From the NCBI GenBank assembly GCA_009702045.1, contig WLIV01000003.1, forward strand, positions 131,591 through 195,590: a DNA stretch of 64,000 bases, given 5' to 3'. Numbering within the stretch: position 1 is the first letter of the stretch; each line of letters starts with the position of its first letter. The position numbers and the translations under genes were made by a program. Origin of the DNA: Actinomycetota bacterium. Lineage in GTDB: Bacteria > Actinomycetota > Acidimicrobiia > Acidimicrobiales > Ilumatobacteraceae. Shown in pieces: positions 34,214-43,438 of the stretch. The notes below the pieces were generated by a model. That model was not told the origin of the DNA, made no database searches, and worked only from the letters and a program-made list of their open reading frames with translations.

Positions 34214-35383
34214 TCAGCCCAGGCGTTCGATGAGCGTCGCGTTGGCCATGCCGCCGCCCTCGCACATCGTCTGCAGGCCGTAACGTCCGCCGGTGCGCTC
34301 GAGTTCGCACAGCAGCGTGGTCATCAGCCGGGCGCCGCTGGCGCCGAGCGGGTGACCCAGCGCGATCGCTCCACCGTTGACATTCACCTTCTCCATGTCG
34401 GGGTGCAGTTCCTTCTCCCAGGCCAGCACGACCGACGCGAACGCCTCGTTGATCTCGACCAGGTCGATGTCGTCGATCGTCAGACCGGCACGGGCGAGGA
34501 TCTTCTTCGTCGCTGGGATCGGGGCGGTGAGCATCATCCGCGGGTCGGCGCCGGCCAGCGAGAAGTTGACGAAGCGAGCACGCGGCGTGAGGCCCAACTG
34601 CTTGGCCTTCTCCTCGCTCATGATCAGCATCGCCGACGCGCCGTCAGTGATCTGCGATGAGTTGCCGGCCGTGACGCGGCCGCCCTCTTCGACCGTGCGG
34701 AACGCTGGCTTCAACGCGCCGAGGCTCTCCCGGGTGGTGTCGCGCAGGCCCTCGTCCTGGGTGACCATCGAACCGTCGGCCCCGATGAGCGGCAGGATCT
34801 CCCGCTCGAAGCGACCTTCGTCGGTGGCACGGCGGGCGTATGCCTGCGAGCGCACGCCGAAGCCGTCGAGATCGTCGCGGGTGAGGCCCCACTTGTCGGC
34901 GATCAGTTCGGCGGAGATGCCCTGTGGCACCAGGCCACCATGGGGGGCGTAGCGCGCGCCGACGGCCGGGCCGAACGGGAAGCCGAACTTGCCATCAGCC
35001 ATCGACGAACCCATCGGCACGCGGGTCATCACTTCCACACCGGCGGCAACCACGATGTCGTACGCGCCGGCGATGACGCCCTGCGCTGCGAAGTGAGCGG
35101 CTTGCTGGCTGCTCCCGCACTGGCGATCGATGGTGGTGCCCGGCACATCCTCGGGCCACCCGGCCGCGAGCACTGCATTGCGGCCGATGTTGGTGGACTG
35201 CTCACCCACCTGCATCACGCAGCCCATGATCACATCGTCGATCAGGCCGGGGTCGATACCTGTGCGCTGCTGCAGCGCCTTCAGGGTCTCGGCCGCCAGG
35301 TCGACCGGATGCCAGTCCTTGAGCTTGCCGTTGCGACGGCCGAGGGGGGTACGAATAGCGTCGACGATGACTGCCGTGATCAT
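34214..35383 (-). CDS. Acetyl-CoA acyltransferase (thiolase)
   Basis: 389 residues from the ATG at 35383, with GGAG upstream. The nucleophile Cys is in TTIDRQCGSSQQAAHFAAQ, the His in GGAIALGHPLGASGAR and the second Cys in TMCEGGGMANATL; NEAFASVVLAW is the NEAF motif. It can cleave 3-ketoacyl-CoA or condense acetyl-CoA; the family pattern fits FadA/steroid-type thiolases that act in degradation. It lies 74 bases downstream of marR on the same strand. Confidence 0.93.
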   Translation of the reverse strand: MITAVIVDAIRTPLGRRNGKLKDWHPVDLAAETLKALQQRTGIDPGLIDDVIMGCVMQVGEQSTNIGRNAVLAAGWPEDVPGTTIDRQCGSSQQAAHFAAQGVIAGAYDIVVAAGVEVMTRVPMGSSMADGKFGFPFGPAVGARYAPHGGLVPQGISAELIADKWGLTRDDLDGFGVRSQAYARRATDEGRFEREILPLIGADGSMVTQDEGLRDTTRESLGALKPAFRTVEEGGRVTAGNSSQITDGASAMLIMSEEKAKQLGLTPRARFVNFSLAGADPRMMLTAPIPATKKILARAGLTIDDIDLVEINEAFASVVLAWEKELHPDMEKVNVNGGAIALGHPLGASGARLMTTLLCELERTGGRYGLQTMCEGGGMANATLIERLG

Positions 35384-35457
35384 GGGTGCTCCTTGCGCAG
35401 GCGAACCCCCTGATTCTGTCGAATCTGACGTCCGCTCCTGGCATCGGAACCTGCGCG

Positions 35458-35892
35458 TCAGGCGAGCTTGCTCCAGACACGTTGGAGAGCGGCGATGTCG
35501 GTGTCCGTGAGTCGCTGTGCGAAGTGCTGCTGCACCATCCGCCGGTAGGTGATGTTCGCATCGCGCCACGCGTAGCGGCCGTTGTTGGTCAACGACACCG
35601 TGACGGCCCGACGATCGTCGGGCAGCGGTGTGTGCTTGCGCTTGAGGTAACCGTCGTCGGTCATCCGGTCGAGACGCCGCGACAAGCTGGACGGCACCTC
35701 ATCGAGCACTTCGCGCAGTTCGTGCACCCGCATCGAGCCACCCGCCGCGCGTACGGCGGTGAGCACATCGAACCACGTCAGCGGTAGGTCGTGCTCGTCC
35801 ATCAGCGTCTGTTCGATCTTGCGTTGCAGACCGGTGGAGACAGTGCAGAACTGACGCCACAGCGCGATGCGCTCGGCATCCAACCGGGGCAT
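35458..35892 (-). CDS. MarR-family transcriptional regulator
   Basis: 144 residues. Winged-helix core: DLPLTWFDVLTAVRAAGG, MRVHELREVLDEVPSSLSRR (recognition helix) and KRKHTPLPDDRRAVTVSLT (wing). MarR proteins repress nearby genes and release DNA on binding small, often phenolic, ligands. It begins directly after the stop of the aminotransferase gene with no gap, so the two share an mRNA, and the downstream thiolase may be a target as well. Confidence 0.92.
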   Translation of the reverse strand: MPRLDAERIALWRQFCTVSTGLQRKIEQTLMDEHDLPLTWFDVLTAVRAAGGSMRVHELREVLDEVPSSLSRRLDRMTDDGYLKRKHTPLPDDRRAVTVSLTNNGRYAWRDANITYRRMVQQHFAQRLTDTDIAALQRVWSKLA

Positions 35893-37131
35893 CTAGTTGG
35901 TGGCCTTCAGCGCGGCGCCGAATGCGGCGAGGGCGAGTGCGATCTCACGTTCACTGACCACGAGGGGCGGCATCCAGCGCAGGACCTTGCCGTAGGTGCC
36001 GGCGTTCATCAGGATCAGATGTCCCTCCTCGAGGCAGTGCTTGATGACCGCAGCGACGCGGGCGGCATCGTCGAACTCGGTGCCCACCATCAACCCAAGT
36101 CCGCGCACCTGGGTGATGGTGGGGTAGTCGCGTTGCAGTTCGCGGATACCCGCCTGCAGCTGCTCACCACGTGCGTTGACGTTGGCCAGAAAGGCGGGGT
36201 CGGTCATCAGCTCGATCGTCGCCAGCGCCGCTGCGCAGCCCATCGGATTGCCGCCGTAGGTTCCGCCATGGCTGCCCTTGGGCCACTTGTCGTCGAGCTC
36301 GCGGCGGGTACCCAGCGCGGCGAACGGGAAGCCACTGGCGATGCCCTTCGCCATGCAGATGATGTCGGGTTCGATGCCGTAATGCTCGACCGCGAACATC
36401 CGGCCGGTACGACCGAACCCGCTCTGCACCTCGTCGGCGATGAACAGGATGCCGTGCTGTCGACAACGCTCGACGAGCCCATGGATGAACGCTGCCGGAG
36501 CCGGAATGTACCCGCCCTCGCCGAGGACAGGTTCGAGGATGACCGCAGCGGTCTCCTCGGGTGCGGTCATCGACTTCAGTAGATGATCGAAACCCCAGAG
36601 GGCCTTCGCCACCTCGGCGTCCTGGTCCGCGGCGAGCGGGTCGGGGTACGGCGCCACGAACACACCGGCAGGCAGCGGGGCATGGCCGGCGCGATAACCG
36701 GTCTTGCTGGTGGTCATCGCCATTGCCAGGTGTGTGCGGCCGTGGAAGCTGCCACTGAACACCACGGTGTGCGGACGCTTGGCGGCCTGCTTGGCCAACT
36801 TGACGGCGGCTTCGGTGATCTCGGCGCCGGAGTTGGCGAAGAAGAACGTGTCGATCGAGCCGGGCGTCAGTTCGGCCAACTTCGCCGCGAGCGGTTCCAG
36901 CAGGTCGTGGCGAAACACATTGACCTGCGCGTGGATGAACCGCTGAGCCTGAGCCGCGATTGCTGCGGCGATCTTCGGGTGCGCGTGGCCGGTGGAGTTC
37001 ACTGCGATGCCGGCGGCGAAGTCGAGGTACTCCTCGCCCGTGGTCGTGGTGACCCAGCAACCCTTACCGTGTGAGACCTCGAGCGGGGTGACGGAGAACC
37101 ACACCCCCGAGAGGTGCGACGTCGTGGTCAT
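35893..37131 (-). CDS. Class III PLP aminotransferase, GabT-like
   Basis: 412 residues. PLP-binding Lys262 lies in ICMAKGIASGFPFAALG; upstream FIADEVQSGFGRTG carries the cofactor-binding Asp, and FFANSGAEITEAAVKLAK plus VVFSGSFHGRTH are group-III landmarks. The best guess is an omega-amino-acid transaminase such as 4-aminobutyrate transaminase. It heads an operon with marR; TAGGCT 6 bases before the ATG suggests a leaderless message. Confidence 0.92.
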   Translation of the reverse strand: MTTTSHLSGVWFSVTPLEVSHGKGCWVTTTTGEEYLDFAAGIAVNSTGHAHPKIAAAIAAQAQRFIHAQVNVFRHDLLEPLAAKLAELTPGSIDTFFFANSGAEITEAAVKLAKQAAKRPHTVVFSGSFHGRTHLAMAMTTSKTGYRAGHAPLPAGVFVAPYPDPLAADQDAEVAKALWGFDHLLKSMTAPEETAAVILEPVLGEGGYIPAPAAFIHGLVERCRQHGILFIADEVQSGFGRTGRMFAVEHYGIEPDIICMAKGIASGFPFAALGTRRELDDKWPKGSHGGTYGGNPMGCAAALATIELMTDPAFLANVNARGEQLQAGIRELQRDYPTITQVRGLGLMVGTEFDDAARVAAVIKHCLEEGHLILMNAGTYGKVLRWMPPLVVSEREIALALAAFGAALKATN

Positions 37132-37137
37132 GGCGTC

Positions 37138-37143
37138 AGCCTA
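37138..37143 (-). promoter_or_regulatory. -10 box (TAGGCT) for the aminotransferase-marR operon
   Basis: On the minus strand TAGGCT ends 6 bases before the ATG at 37131; no Shine-Dalgarno sequence is present. Confidence 0.5.
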
Positions 37144-37222
37144 GAACTCGCAGCACGGTGCCATCCGCGCCAACCGCGCAGTGAGAGTCGAAGGTCCCTG
37201 ACCTGCTGTGAACCGCCGGTCC

Positions 37223-37228
37223 CATACT
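37223..37228 (+). promoter_or_regulatory. -10 box (CATACT) for the Fn3-like lipoprotein
   Basis: CATACT ends 6 bases before the ATG at 37235. It lies in the 103-base divergent gap to the aminotransferase. Confidence 0.4.
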
Positions 37229-37234
37229 GAGACT

Positions 37235-37864
37235 ATGACTGACACTTGGTCGAGGAAGTTGGCGGCCGCAGTTGTCGTGGCTGCAGCGCTCGCCGCGTGC
37301 TCGTCCTCACACGACGGGTTGGCGACCACGACCGTGGCGTCGGAATCGTCGTCGTCGACCACATCGGTCGTCGACGGCTCGACAACAACAACGACGTCGG
37401 CGCCACCGGTGACCGACGCGGCGACTGTACCGGTCTCGGCGACTCCAGCGCCCGCTACCACGACAGCCGGGCCGCGACCGGGCGCCGTCACCATCGTGTC
37501 GGCCGGCAGTAGCGGTGGCTCCGGTGAGATCGAGGTCATCTGGAACGCGGCGGTCGGCGCCGAGATCTATCGCGTGTATCGCGCCACCGCTGTCGGCGGG
37601 CCGTTCATCATCGTGGCGACGGTCAACATCGTCACCGGCGATGCCACGGTGCACAGTGGCGTCGTGAACGTCTACGGCGACAGCCAGAACTTCTGGCCGC
37701 GCCCCTATCACGGCACTGGTATGTCGGCCACGTTCCACTACGTCGAGCTCGACATCGGCGGTGGGCCGCACATCTACTACCGCGTCGTCGCGTTCAACAG
37801 CAACGGGCACGGTCCTACGGGCGCCACCGTGTGCGCGCAGATCTACAGTCAACCGGCCTGCTGA
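37235..37864 (+). CDS. Secreted lipoprotein with fibronectin-III-like domain
   Basis: 209 residues. Signal LAAAVVVAAALAACSSS gives a lipidated Cys near residue 23, followed by a long Ser/Thr/Val spacer. The C-terminal about 130 residues (VIWNAAVGAEIYRVYRATAVG, YYRVVAFNSNGHGP) have the Trp...Tyr-x-Val-Tyr-Arg and final Asn-Ser-Asn-Gly pattern of Fn3 folds, with an insertion. It is probably a surface binding module; partner unknown. It converges with the ferredoxin reductase gene. Confidence 0.78.
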   Translation: MTDTWSRKLAAAVVVAAALAACSSSHDGLATTTVASESSSSTTSVVDGSTTTTTSAPPVTDAATVPVSATPAPATTTAGPRPGAVTIVSAGSSGGSGEIEVIWNAAVGAEIYRVYRATAVGGPFIIVATVNIVTGDATVHSGVVNVYGDSQNFWPRPYHGTGMSATFHYVELDIGGGPHIYYRVVAFNSNGHGPTGATVCAQIYSQPAC

Positions 37865-37870
37865 GCAGCC

Positions 37871-39100
37871 TCAGGTGGCGGTGAGTTCGGCGGCCTTGGC
37901 GAGCGCTGTGTCCCAGCTGGCGCGTTCGGCGAGCAGCGCGCGAAAGGGCATCACCATGCGCGGCAGGCCGACACCGAGGACCCCGCGGAGTCGGCCACCG
38001 TGGCCGTACAGCGCAGCGAACTTGCCGTCGGTGCTGCCGGTGAACACGTGCACTTCGTCGTCGCCGTGGGCGCGACCGATGAACTGGATGCGGCTGTCGA
38101 ACTGATCGCTCCAGAAGAACGGCACCGACTCGAACGGCGTGCCGGCCTCGCCACGCGTCCAGGCCAGCAGGTTCGCCGCCGCGGCAGCGCCTTGTTCAGC
38201 CGCGTTGGTCCAGTGCTCGACGCGCATCAGCATGTCGTCGTCGCCAGCGAACGCGCCGTTGGGCCAACGCGCCAGATCGCCCGCCGCGTAGACGCCAGGC
38301 ACACCCGCGTTCAGCGTTGCATCGCACACCACACCGTCCTGCAACTGCAGGCCACTGCCGATCAGCCAGTCGGTGTTGGTGGCGACACCGATGCCGACGA
38401 TGACGACATCGGCCGGTACGACCTCACCGTCGTCGAGCAGCACACCGCTGACGCGGCCAGCACCCTGCAGGCCGGCGACCCGCACACCGCAGCGCAGGGT
38501 CACACCGTTGCGTGCATGCACTGCGGCGACAGCGGTGCCCATTTCGGATCCAAGGCCACGTACCAGCGGCGTGGGTAGCCCTTCCAGCACGGTGACCGCG
38601 CAGCCGCGCTGACGCGCCGTCGCAGCGACCTCGAGACCGATGAACCCGGCACCGATGACAACGACACGCGCTGTGCCATCAGCGATGAGGTCGCGCAGCG
38701 TCAGCGATTCAGCCAGCGTGCGCAGGGTGACGACCCCGGAGAGGTCCGGCTGCCCCGGCAGCCGTCGGGGTGACGCGCCCGTGGCGATGACGAGACCGTC
38801 GTACGCGACCTCCGTACCGTCGGCCAACGCCACCACATTCCGGTCGGTGTGGAGTGCTGTGGCCCGTACACCGAGGCGCAGATCCAGCGACAGCGATGCG
38901 AAGTCGTCGGCGCCGCGTAGGCGAATGCGCTCGGCATCCCACTCACCAGCGAGCACCTTCTTCGACAACGGCGGCCGGTCGTAAGGGATCTCTGCTTCAT
39001 CGCCGACGAGCGTGATGCGCCCGTCGTACCCCTCCATACGCAACGTCTCACAGGCCCGTAAACCGGCAAGGGAAGCACCGACCACGACAACTGACTTCAT
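37871..39100 (-). CDS. FAD-dependent ferredoxin reductase (rhodocoxin/BenC-like)
   Basis: 409 residues. FAD site VVVVGASLAGLRACETLR, then PYDRPPLSKKVLAG, NAD site VVVIGAGFIGLEVAATAR, and GVYAAGDLARWPNG: the layout of ferredoxin-NAD(P) reductases serving cytochrome P450 or Rieske oxygenases. No ferredoxin or oxygenase gene adjoins it. It begins one base after the pectinacetylesterase-like gene ends and is probably in the same transcript. Confidence 0.92.
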   Translation of the reverse strand: MKSVVVVGASLAGLRACETLRMEGYDGRITLVGDEAEIPYDRPPLSKKVLAGEWDAERIRLRGADDFASLSLDLRLGVRATALHTDRNVVALADGTEVAYDGLVIATGASPRRLPGQPDLSGVVTLRTLAESLTLRDLIADGTARVVVIGAGFIGLEVAATARQRGCAVTVLEGLPTPLVRGLGSEMGTAVAAVHARNGVTLRCGVRVAGLQGAGRVSGVLLDDGEVVPADVVIVGIGVATNTDWLIGSGLQLQDGVVCDATLNAGVPGVYAAGDLARWPNGAFAGDDDMLMRVEHWTNAAEQGAAAAANLLAWTRGEAGTPFESVPFFWSDQFDSRIQFIGRAHGDDEVHVFTGSTDGKFAALYGHGGRLRGVLGVGLPRMVMPFRALLAERASWDTALAKAAELTAT

Positions 39101-39101
39101 G

Positions 39102-40256
39102 TCAGGCGGCCTTGCAGTCGCCGCTGCAGTGCACGTCGGCGATCGGCTGCGCGGTGATCAGGTCGGTGACCCAGTCGACGAACAGCGTGCCGTTGACGGT
39201 CTCGGTGTAGAACGTGTTCGAGTGCAGCACCGTGTGTGTTTCGCCGGGAGCGATGTAGCTGTAGAGCTGGATACCGCTGGCCTCGATCTGCTGCTCGTTG
39301 GTGTCGATCAACTGCACCAGATTTTCGGCAGCCACGCCGGCCAGCGCCGCGAACGCAGTCTGCGTGTGGTCGAAGGCGTAATCGTGGCGAGCGAACGTGA
39401 TCGTCGGATCGTGCTTGCCGGCTTGTACGAACAGACCCGGCAGGCTCCATTGCTCGGGGGTGAGGCCGACAGTCGTCGGCCACTTGGGCACGGCGTTCAT
39501 CGTGCCCCACTGGGCGCCGATGGTGGAGTTCATCACCGGCACATCGGGGTAGGCGCCGGAACCATCGGCCAGCACGGTGAGCTTGGCGGTGGGCATCAGG
39601 TCGTGAGCCAGACCTGCGTACAGCGGCGTCGGGACCGAGCCGGCGCTCTCGCCGGCGACCACGATCTGGGTGGCGTCGGGGAACAACTCGGCCATCTTCG
39701 CCAATGCGGTGGTGCCGTTGATGTAGCCGTTGTGGTGCACGACGACGCCATCGCCGTAGTCGGTGGTGGCGTTGCCGATGTGCACATCGCCCGTGCAGTA
39801 CGGCACGAACACCATCGAGTAGTTGGCGAACGGGTTCTTCGGGTTGGTGAAGTCGAAGATGCCCTCACCGTCGGTCATCCCACCGTCGTGACCGACGGTG
39901 CGCTTGAAGGTGTCGCTGCCCGGAGCGCAGGTGTCCTTGCTGAAGCACGCGCCGCCGCCTTCGAGGAAGAACAGCACCTTGTTCGGATCGGCCTTGCGGA
40001 CGAAGTACGTGAACCCGCTGCCGTCGCTGCACATGCAGTCGGCAGGTGCGGTGATGGACTCCCACTTGCTGGCGCCCGTCGTGGGTGCGTCGGTGCTCGG
40101 TGCGTCGGACGCGGGTGCTGCGTCAGCGCTGATCACCGTGGTGTCACTCAACGCGGGCGTCGAGGAGGTAGTCGTGTCGTTGCTGCATGCGGCGAGCACG
40201 CCGCACACAACGCCGAATGCCATCAGGGTCCGCAACCTCTTGTTCACACGCGTCAT
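39102..40256 (-). CDS. Pectinacetylesterase-family lipoprotein
   Basis: 384 residues. Signal LMAFGVVCGVLAACSND gives Cys24, then a Ser/Thr/Asp-rich spacer. The catalytic alpha/beta-hydrolase part has FFLEGGGACFSKDTC, the nucleophile elbow VVAGESAGSVPTPL and an ETHTVLHSNTFY segment with the His; this matches the PAE/Notum family. It should deacylate an extracellular carbohydrate or lipid-modified substrate at the cell surface. TACGCT 7 bases before the ATG on the minus strand marks a probable leaderless promoter. Confidence 0.88.
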   Translation of the reverse strand: MTRVNKRLRTLMAFGVVCGVLAACSNDTTTSSTPALSDTTVISADAAPASDAPSTDAPTTGASKWESITAPADCMCSDGSGFTYFVRKADPNKVLFFLEGGGACFSKDTCAPGSDTFKRTVGHDGGMTDGEGIFDFTNPKNPFANYSMVFVPYCTGDVHIGNATTDYGDGVVVHHNGYINGTTALAKMAELFPDATQIVVAGESAGSVPTPLYAGLAHDLMPTAKLTVLADGSGAYPDVPVMNSTIGAQWGTMNAVPKWPTTVGLTPEQWSLPGLFVQAGKHDPTITFARHDYAFDHTQTAFAALAGVAAENLVQLIDTNEQQIEASGIQLYSYIAPGETHTVLHSNTFYTETVNGTLFVDWVTDLITAQPIADVHCSGDCKAA

Positions 40257-40263
40257 GCCGGCG

Positions 40264-40269
40264 AGCGTA
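40264..40269 (-). promoter_or_regulatory. -10 box (TACGCT) for the pectinacetylesterase-like gene
   Basis: On the minus strand TACGCT ends 7 bases before the ATG at 40256. It lies in the 34-base gap after the AttH-like gene. Confidence 0.45.
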
Positions 40270-40290
40270 CCGTTCCCGCCCGGTCGGCTG

Positions 40291-41307
40291 TCAGTCGTCG
40301 AGCGCGATCGGTACCCCGTCGACCATCAGGTCGTGGAACTCGCACATACCGGCGCCGGGCCGGCCGTCGATCACCCAGGCGGTCGGTGACTTGACGATAC
40401 GCAACGTTGCTTCCTTGCCGTCCGGCCCGGGTTGGCGGTGTCGCAGCGGCACCCAGTCCTGCGGTGTGCCAGTGGCGTGCCAGACCCGTGCACCAGAACG
40501 GATGGTGACTTCGGTGCCGAGCAGTTCGTAGTTCGGCGCGTCGGCGTAGGTGTTGTGCATCTCGAAGTCGTCGACGATGAAGAACTCACCGTCTTGCCAC
40601 ACACAGCCGCTGCGGGTCTTCTTCGTCGGTCCGACGGCGCGGGTGAGCAGGAACCCGAAGTCGTCGTCGACCATGCCGATCAGCCATCGCAGGTAGATCT
40701 TGGCGTGCCAGTTGCGCGGCCCCCATGAGTGGTCCTTGCCGCCCACGCCGTTCACCTGGAACACGCGGTCGCCCACCTTCACCGTGCCTTCGCACCGGCA
40801 CAGGTGTTGGTAGTGGTAGTTGGCCTGCCCGGGCAGGAAGATCAGGTGGTGCTGGTCTTGGTCCTGGCCCATCACCGAGCCGAGGCCGAACGAGGTGACC
40901 TTCAGGTTGATGTGTGCGGTAGCGCGCGGGGCGGTCTTGAACGCAACACCTGGTTCGGTGAGCACCCACGGATCGTCGAGCAACATCAGCGGTCCGTGGT
41001 AGTGCACGGCCGTTTCCTGGAAGGGCTCGACCACGTCCCACGACTGGTTGCCCGATGTCAGCGTGTTGGCCTCGATGACTGCCCGCTCGAAGTAGAACGC
41101 TGTCGTACGTGGCCTGCCATCCTCGCCCGGAAGGTTGATCGCGACGGACATCTCGGCGCGCCCTTCGTTCGGTCGGTTGCCGATTCGCAGCCATCCACCA
41201 ACACCTGTCTCGGTGTCGAAGAAGTCGATGTAGCGACTCTCGTTCCAGTTGCTCTCGGGGCCGACGTCGTGGACACCTTCGTCCTCGGGGCGTAGCAGTT
41301 CACCCAT
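40291..41307 (-). CDS. AttH/CrtC-like (DUF7064-type) protein
   Basis: 338 residues from the ATG at 41307. Trp-rich beta structure with GGWLRIGNRPNEGRAEM, a double YHYQHLCRCEGTVKVGD segment and the motif VGGKDHSWGPRNW, which is typical of the lipocalin-like AttH/CrtC (hydroxyneurosporene synthase) fold and of related DUF7064 proteins found in steroid and terpenoid catabolic clusters. Enzymatic role is unknown. The start lies 8 bases inside the end of the acyl-CoA dehydrogenase gene, so it is the last gene of that operon. Confidence 0.82.
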   Translation of the reverse strand: MGELLRPEDEGVHDVGPESNWNESRYIDFFDTETGVGGWLRIGNRPNEGRAEMSVAINLPGEDGRPRTTAFYFERAVIEANTLTSGNQSWDVVEPFQETAVHYHGPLMLLDDPWVLTEPGVAFKTAPRATAHINLKVTSFGLGSVMGQDQDQHHLIFLPGQANYHYQHLCRCEGTVKVGDRVFQVNGVGGKDHSWGPRNWHAKIYLRWLIGMVDDDFGFLLTRAVGPTKKTRSGCVWQDGEFFIVDDFEMHNTYADAPNYELLGTEVTIRSGARVWHATGTPQDWVPLRHRQPGPDGKEATLRIVKSPTAWVIDGRPGAGMCEFHDLMVDGVPIALDD

Positions 41308-42259
41308 GGTGTGTTGCCAGCGTGAGTTGAGGTGTCCGTGGCACCACGGAGTGCGCGACGAGATGTTCGCCGAGTAGACGGGTGAGATCGTCGGGGTGGC
41401 CCAGCAGACCCAGCCACGACTGGCCGCGCCGGATGAGCGTGTGGAACCCGTGCTCGGCGGTGAACGCAATACCGCCGTGCACCTGGTGGCAATGTGTCGC
41501 AGCCAGCCGCGACGCCTTCGTGGCCAGGCACAGCGCAGCAATCGACGACCACTCGTCGTCGTCGCCCCACGCGGTAGCGGTGCCAGCGCGCGCGGCAGTG
41601 ATCGCGACATGCACGTCGGCGAGGCGGTGCTTCACGGTCTGGAACGAACCGATCGGACGGCCGAACTGCTGGCGCACCTTCACGTACTCGGTGGCATCGT
41701 GCAACATGCGTGCGGCCAGACCGGCGAGTGCGGACGCAAGCGCCCGACGACCGATGGCCAGCGCGGCGGCCCACTGCTGGGCACTGGCCACCACGGGGCC
41801 GCTGGGTACCAACCCGCTGACCTTGCGCAGACCGAGGGTGGGGTCGCCGACGCCCGTGGCGTGCACGAACAGCGAGCCTGCGGGCAGCTGCACCACACCT
41901 GCGGCGGTGGGCACGAACAGCGTGTCACCGTCGCTGCCCGGCTCCAGCAGGCCGTTGACCGCGAGGTCGGAGCCAGCCGCCACACCCGGCCACGCGGGCG
42001 TGGTGCCGCGGGCCAGTGGCGGCAGCACCACGGTGCCGGTGAGGCCCAAGGCCTGCGCGAGCACGACGCCGAGCAACGGCGCTGCTGCTGCGGCGTGGCC
42101 GACCTCGTCGGCCAACACGGTGACCGCAGCCGCGGCCTCTGCGTCGTACAGGTCGGCCCACCCCATGTTCACGAGGTCGGTCGCGAAGGTGGCAGGTGTG
42201 CAGTGAGCCACCAGGTGCTGCACCGACGTGCGCACCAGGTCCAGTTCGTTGGAGTCCAT
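41300..42259 (-). CDS. Short acyl-CoA dehydrogenase-like subunit
   Basis: 319 residues, about 60-70 shorter than a standard acyl-CoA dehydrogenase. The C-terminal helical domain is clear (ALAGLAARMLHDATEYVKVR, FGRPIGSFQTVKHRLADVHV, HQVHGGIAFTAEHGFHTLI), while the N-terminal and middle domains are reduced. Such short FadE proteins form heterotetramers with a full-length partner in mycobacterial steroid catabolism (ChsE-type alpha2beta2). The full-length partner candidate starts 3 bases upstream in the same operon. Confidence 0.88.
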   Translation of the reverse strand: MDSNELDLVRTSVQHLVAHCTPATFATDLVNMGWADLYDAEAAAAVTVLADEVGHAAAAAPLLGVVLAQALGLTGTVVLPPLARGTTPAWPGVAAGSDLAVNGLLEPGSDGDTLFVPTAAGVVQLPAGSLFVHATGVGDPTLGLRKVSGLVPSGPVVASAQQWAAALAIGRRALASALAGLAARMLHDATEYVKVRQQFGRPIGSFQTVKHRLADVHVAITAARAGTATAWGDDDEWSSIAALCLATKASRLAATHCHQVHGGIAFTAEHGFHTLIRRGQSWLGLLGHPDDLTRLLGEHLVAHSVVPRTPQLTLATHHG

Positions 42260-42262
42260 TGT

Positions 42263-43438
42263 CTACTTCCCCCTCGGCAGGCCCAGCAGGCGCTCGGCTA
42301 CCAGATCGCGTTGCACCTCGGCGGCACCGCCGTAGATGGTGGTGATGCGTGTGTACGACCACCGCCGCCGCCAGCGTTCGGCCGCCTCGGTGTCATCGAG
42401 CTCGAGCGCCGGCCACAGCACGTTGCGCGCCGTGTCGGTGATGGTCTGCTCGGCGACACCCAGCAGCAGCTTGTCGATGGAGATACCCGGGCCGAGTGCG
42501 GCGCCCGAATCCAGCAGGCCCAAGGTGGGCCCCGCTTGCGACCGCAACGCGAAGATCGCCAGGTAGGCCTCGCCGATCGCTGTGGTGTGCGCAGCCGCGG
42601 CGACCGGATCGGCCTGATGCAGCACCTCCTGCAGATGCGTGTGCATCTCCGCCTGCCGCTTCCAGGCGTATGCGCCACGTTCGTACTGCAGCAGGTACAT
42701 CACCACTTCCCACCCGGCGCCTTCAGGCCCGACCAGTCGATCGAGCGGCACGAACACGTCGTCGAAGAACAGTTCGGACACATCGTCGCGGTGGGTCTCG
42801 CACATCGTGGGCACCATCGTCACGCCGGGGCTGTCAAGGTCGACCCACAGCATGCTGAGGCCGCGGTGGCCGTTGTCGTTGGTGCGGGCGAGCACGCAGC
42901 AACGCTTGGAGATGCTGCCGTAACTGCTCCACATCTTCTGGCCACTCAGCACGAAACCGGGGCCGTTCGGGCCATCGGTGGGCACCGCTTTGCAACGCAG
43001 GCCTCCCAGGTCGCTGCCGGCCTCCGGCTCGGAGAAGCCTTGACACCACACCTCGTCGCCCGCGATCGCCGCGGGCAGGTGCTGGGCGGCGAGTTCGGGT
43101 GCGTACTTCACCAGCATCGGACCCATGATCTCAATCGTGGCCAGCAGGTCGGGGAACGTGTAGCCGGCCGCCGCGAACTCCTCCATCAACTCCGCACGCA
43201 TGACGGCGCTGCCGCCGAGGCCACCAACCTCGACCGGCCAGCCCAGGCGCGTCCACCCTGCCTCGCACAACATCCGCTGCAGTGGTCGCACATGGGTGTA
43301 CATCTGCGGGATGTCGCCCACGATTTCGTGACGGTACGGCTGCAGTTCGGCCTCGTGGTCGCGCAGCCACGTGCGGATCGCCACACGCAACGCGGGGAGG
43401 TCGGCGTGTGGGTCGGCGATCTGGGGGGATGAGGTCAT
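42263..43438 (-). CDS. Acyl-CoA dehydrogenase, FadE-type
   Basis: 391 residues from the ATG at 43438. FAD-contact segments GFSEPEAGSDLGGLRCKAVP and VLSGQKMWSSYGS are standard. At the C-terminus YGGAAEVQRDLVAERLL has Gly where medium-chain enzymes carry the catalytic Glu (YEG), so the base must come from elsewhere, as in the long-chain or ChsE-like subclasses. Overlaps the molybdopterin oxidoreductase stop (ATGA) and is followed 3 bases later by the short partner. Substrate unknown, probably a bulky or branched acyl-CoA. Confidence 0.92.
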   Translation of the reverse strand: MTSSPQIADPHADLPALRVAIRTWLRDHEAELQPYRHEIVGDIPQMYTHVRPLQRMLCEAGWTRLGWPVEVGGLGGSAVMRAELMEEFAAAGYTFPDLLATIEIMGPMLVKYAPELAAQHLPAAIAGDEVWCQGFSEPEAGSDLGGLRCKAVPTDGPNGPGFVLSGQKMWSSYGSISKRCCVLARTNDNGHRGLSMLWVDLDSPGVTMVPTMCETHRDDVSELFFDDVFVPLDRLVGPEGAGWEVVMYLLQYERGAYAWKRQAEMHTHLQEVLHQADPVAAAAHTTAIGEAYLAIFALRSQAGPTLGLLDSGAALGPGISIDKLLLGVAEQTITDTARNVLWPALELDDTEAAERWRRRWSYTRITTIYGGAAEVQRDLVAERLLGLPRGK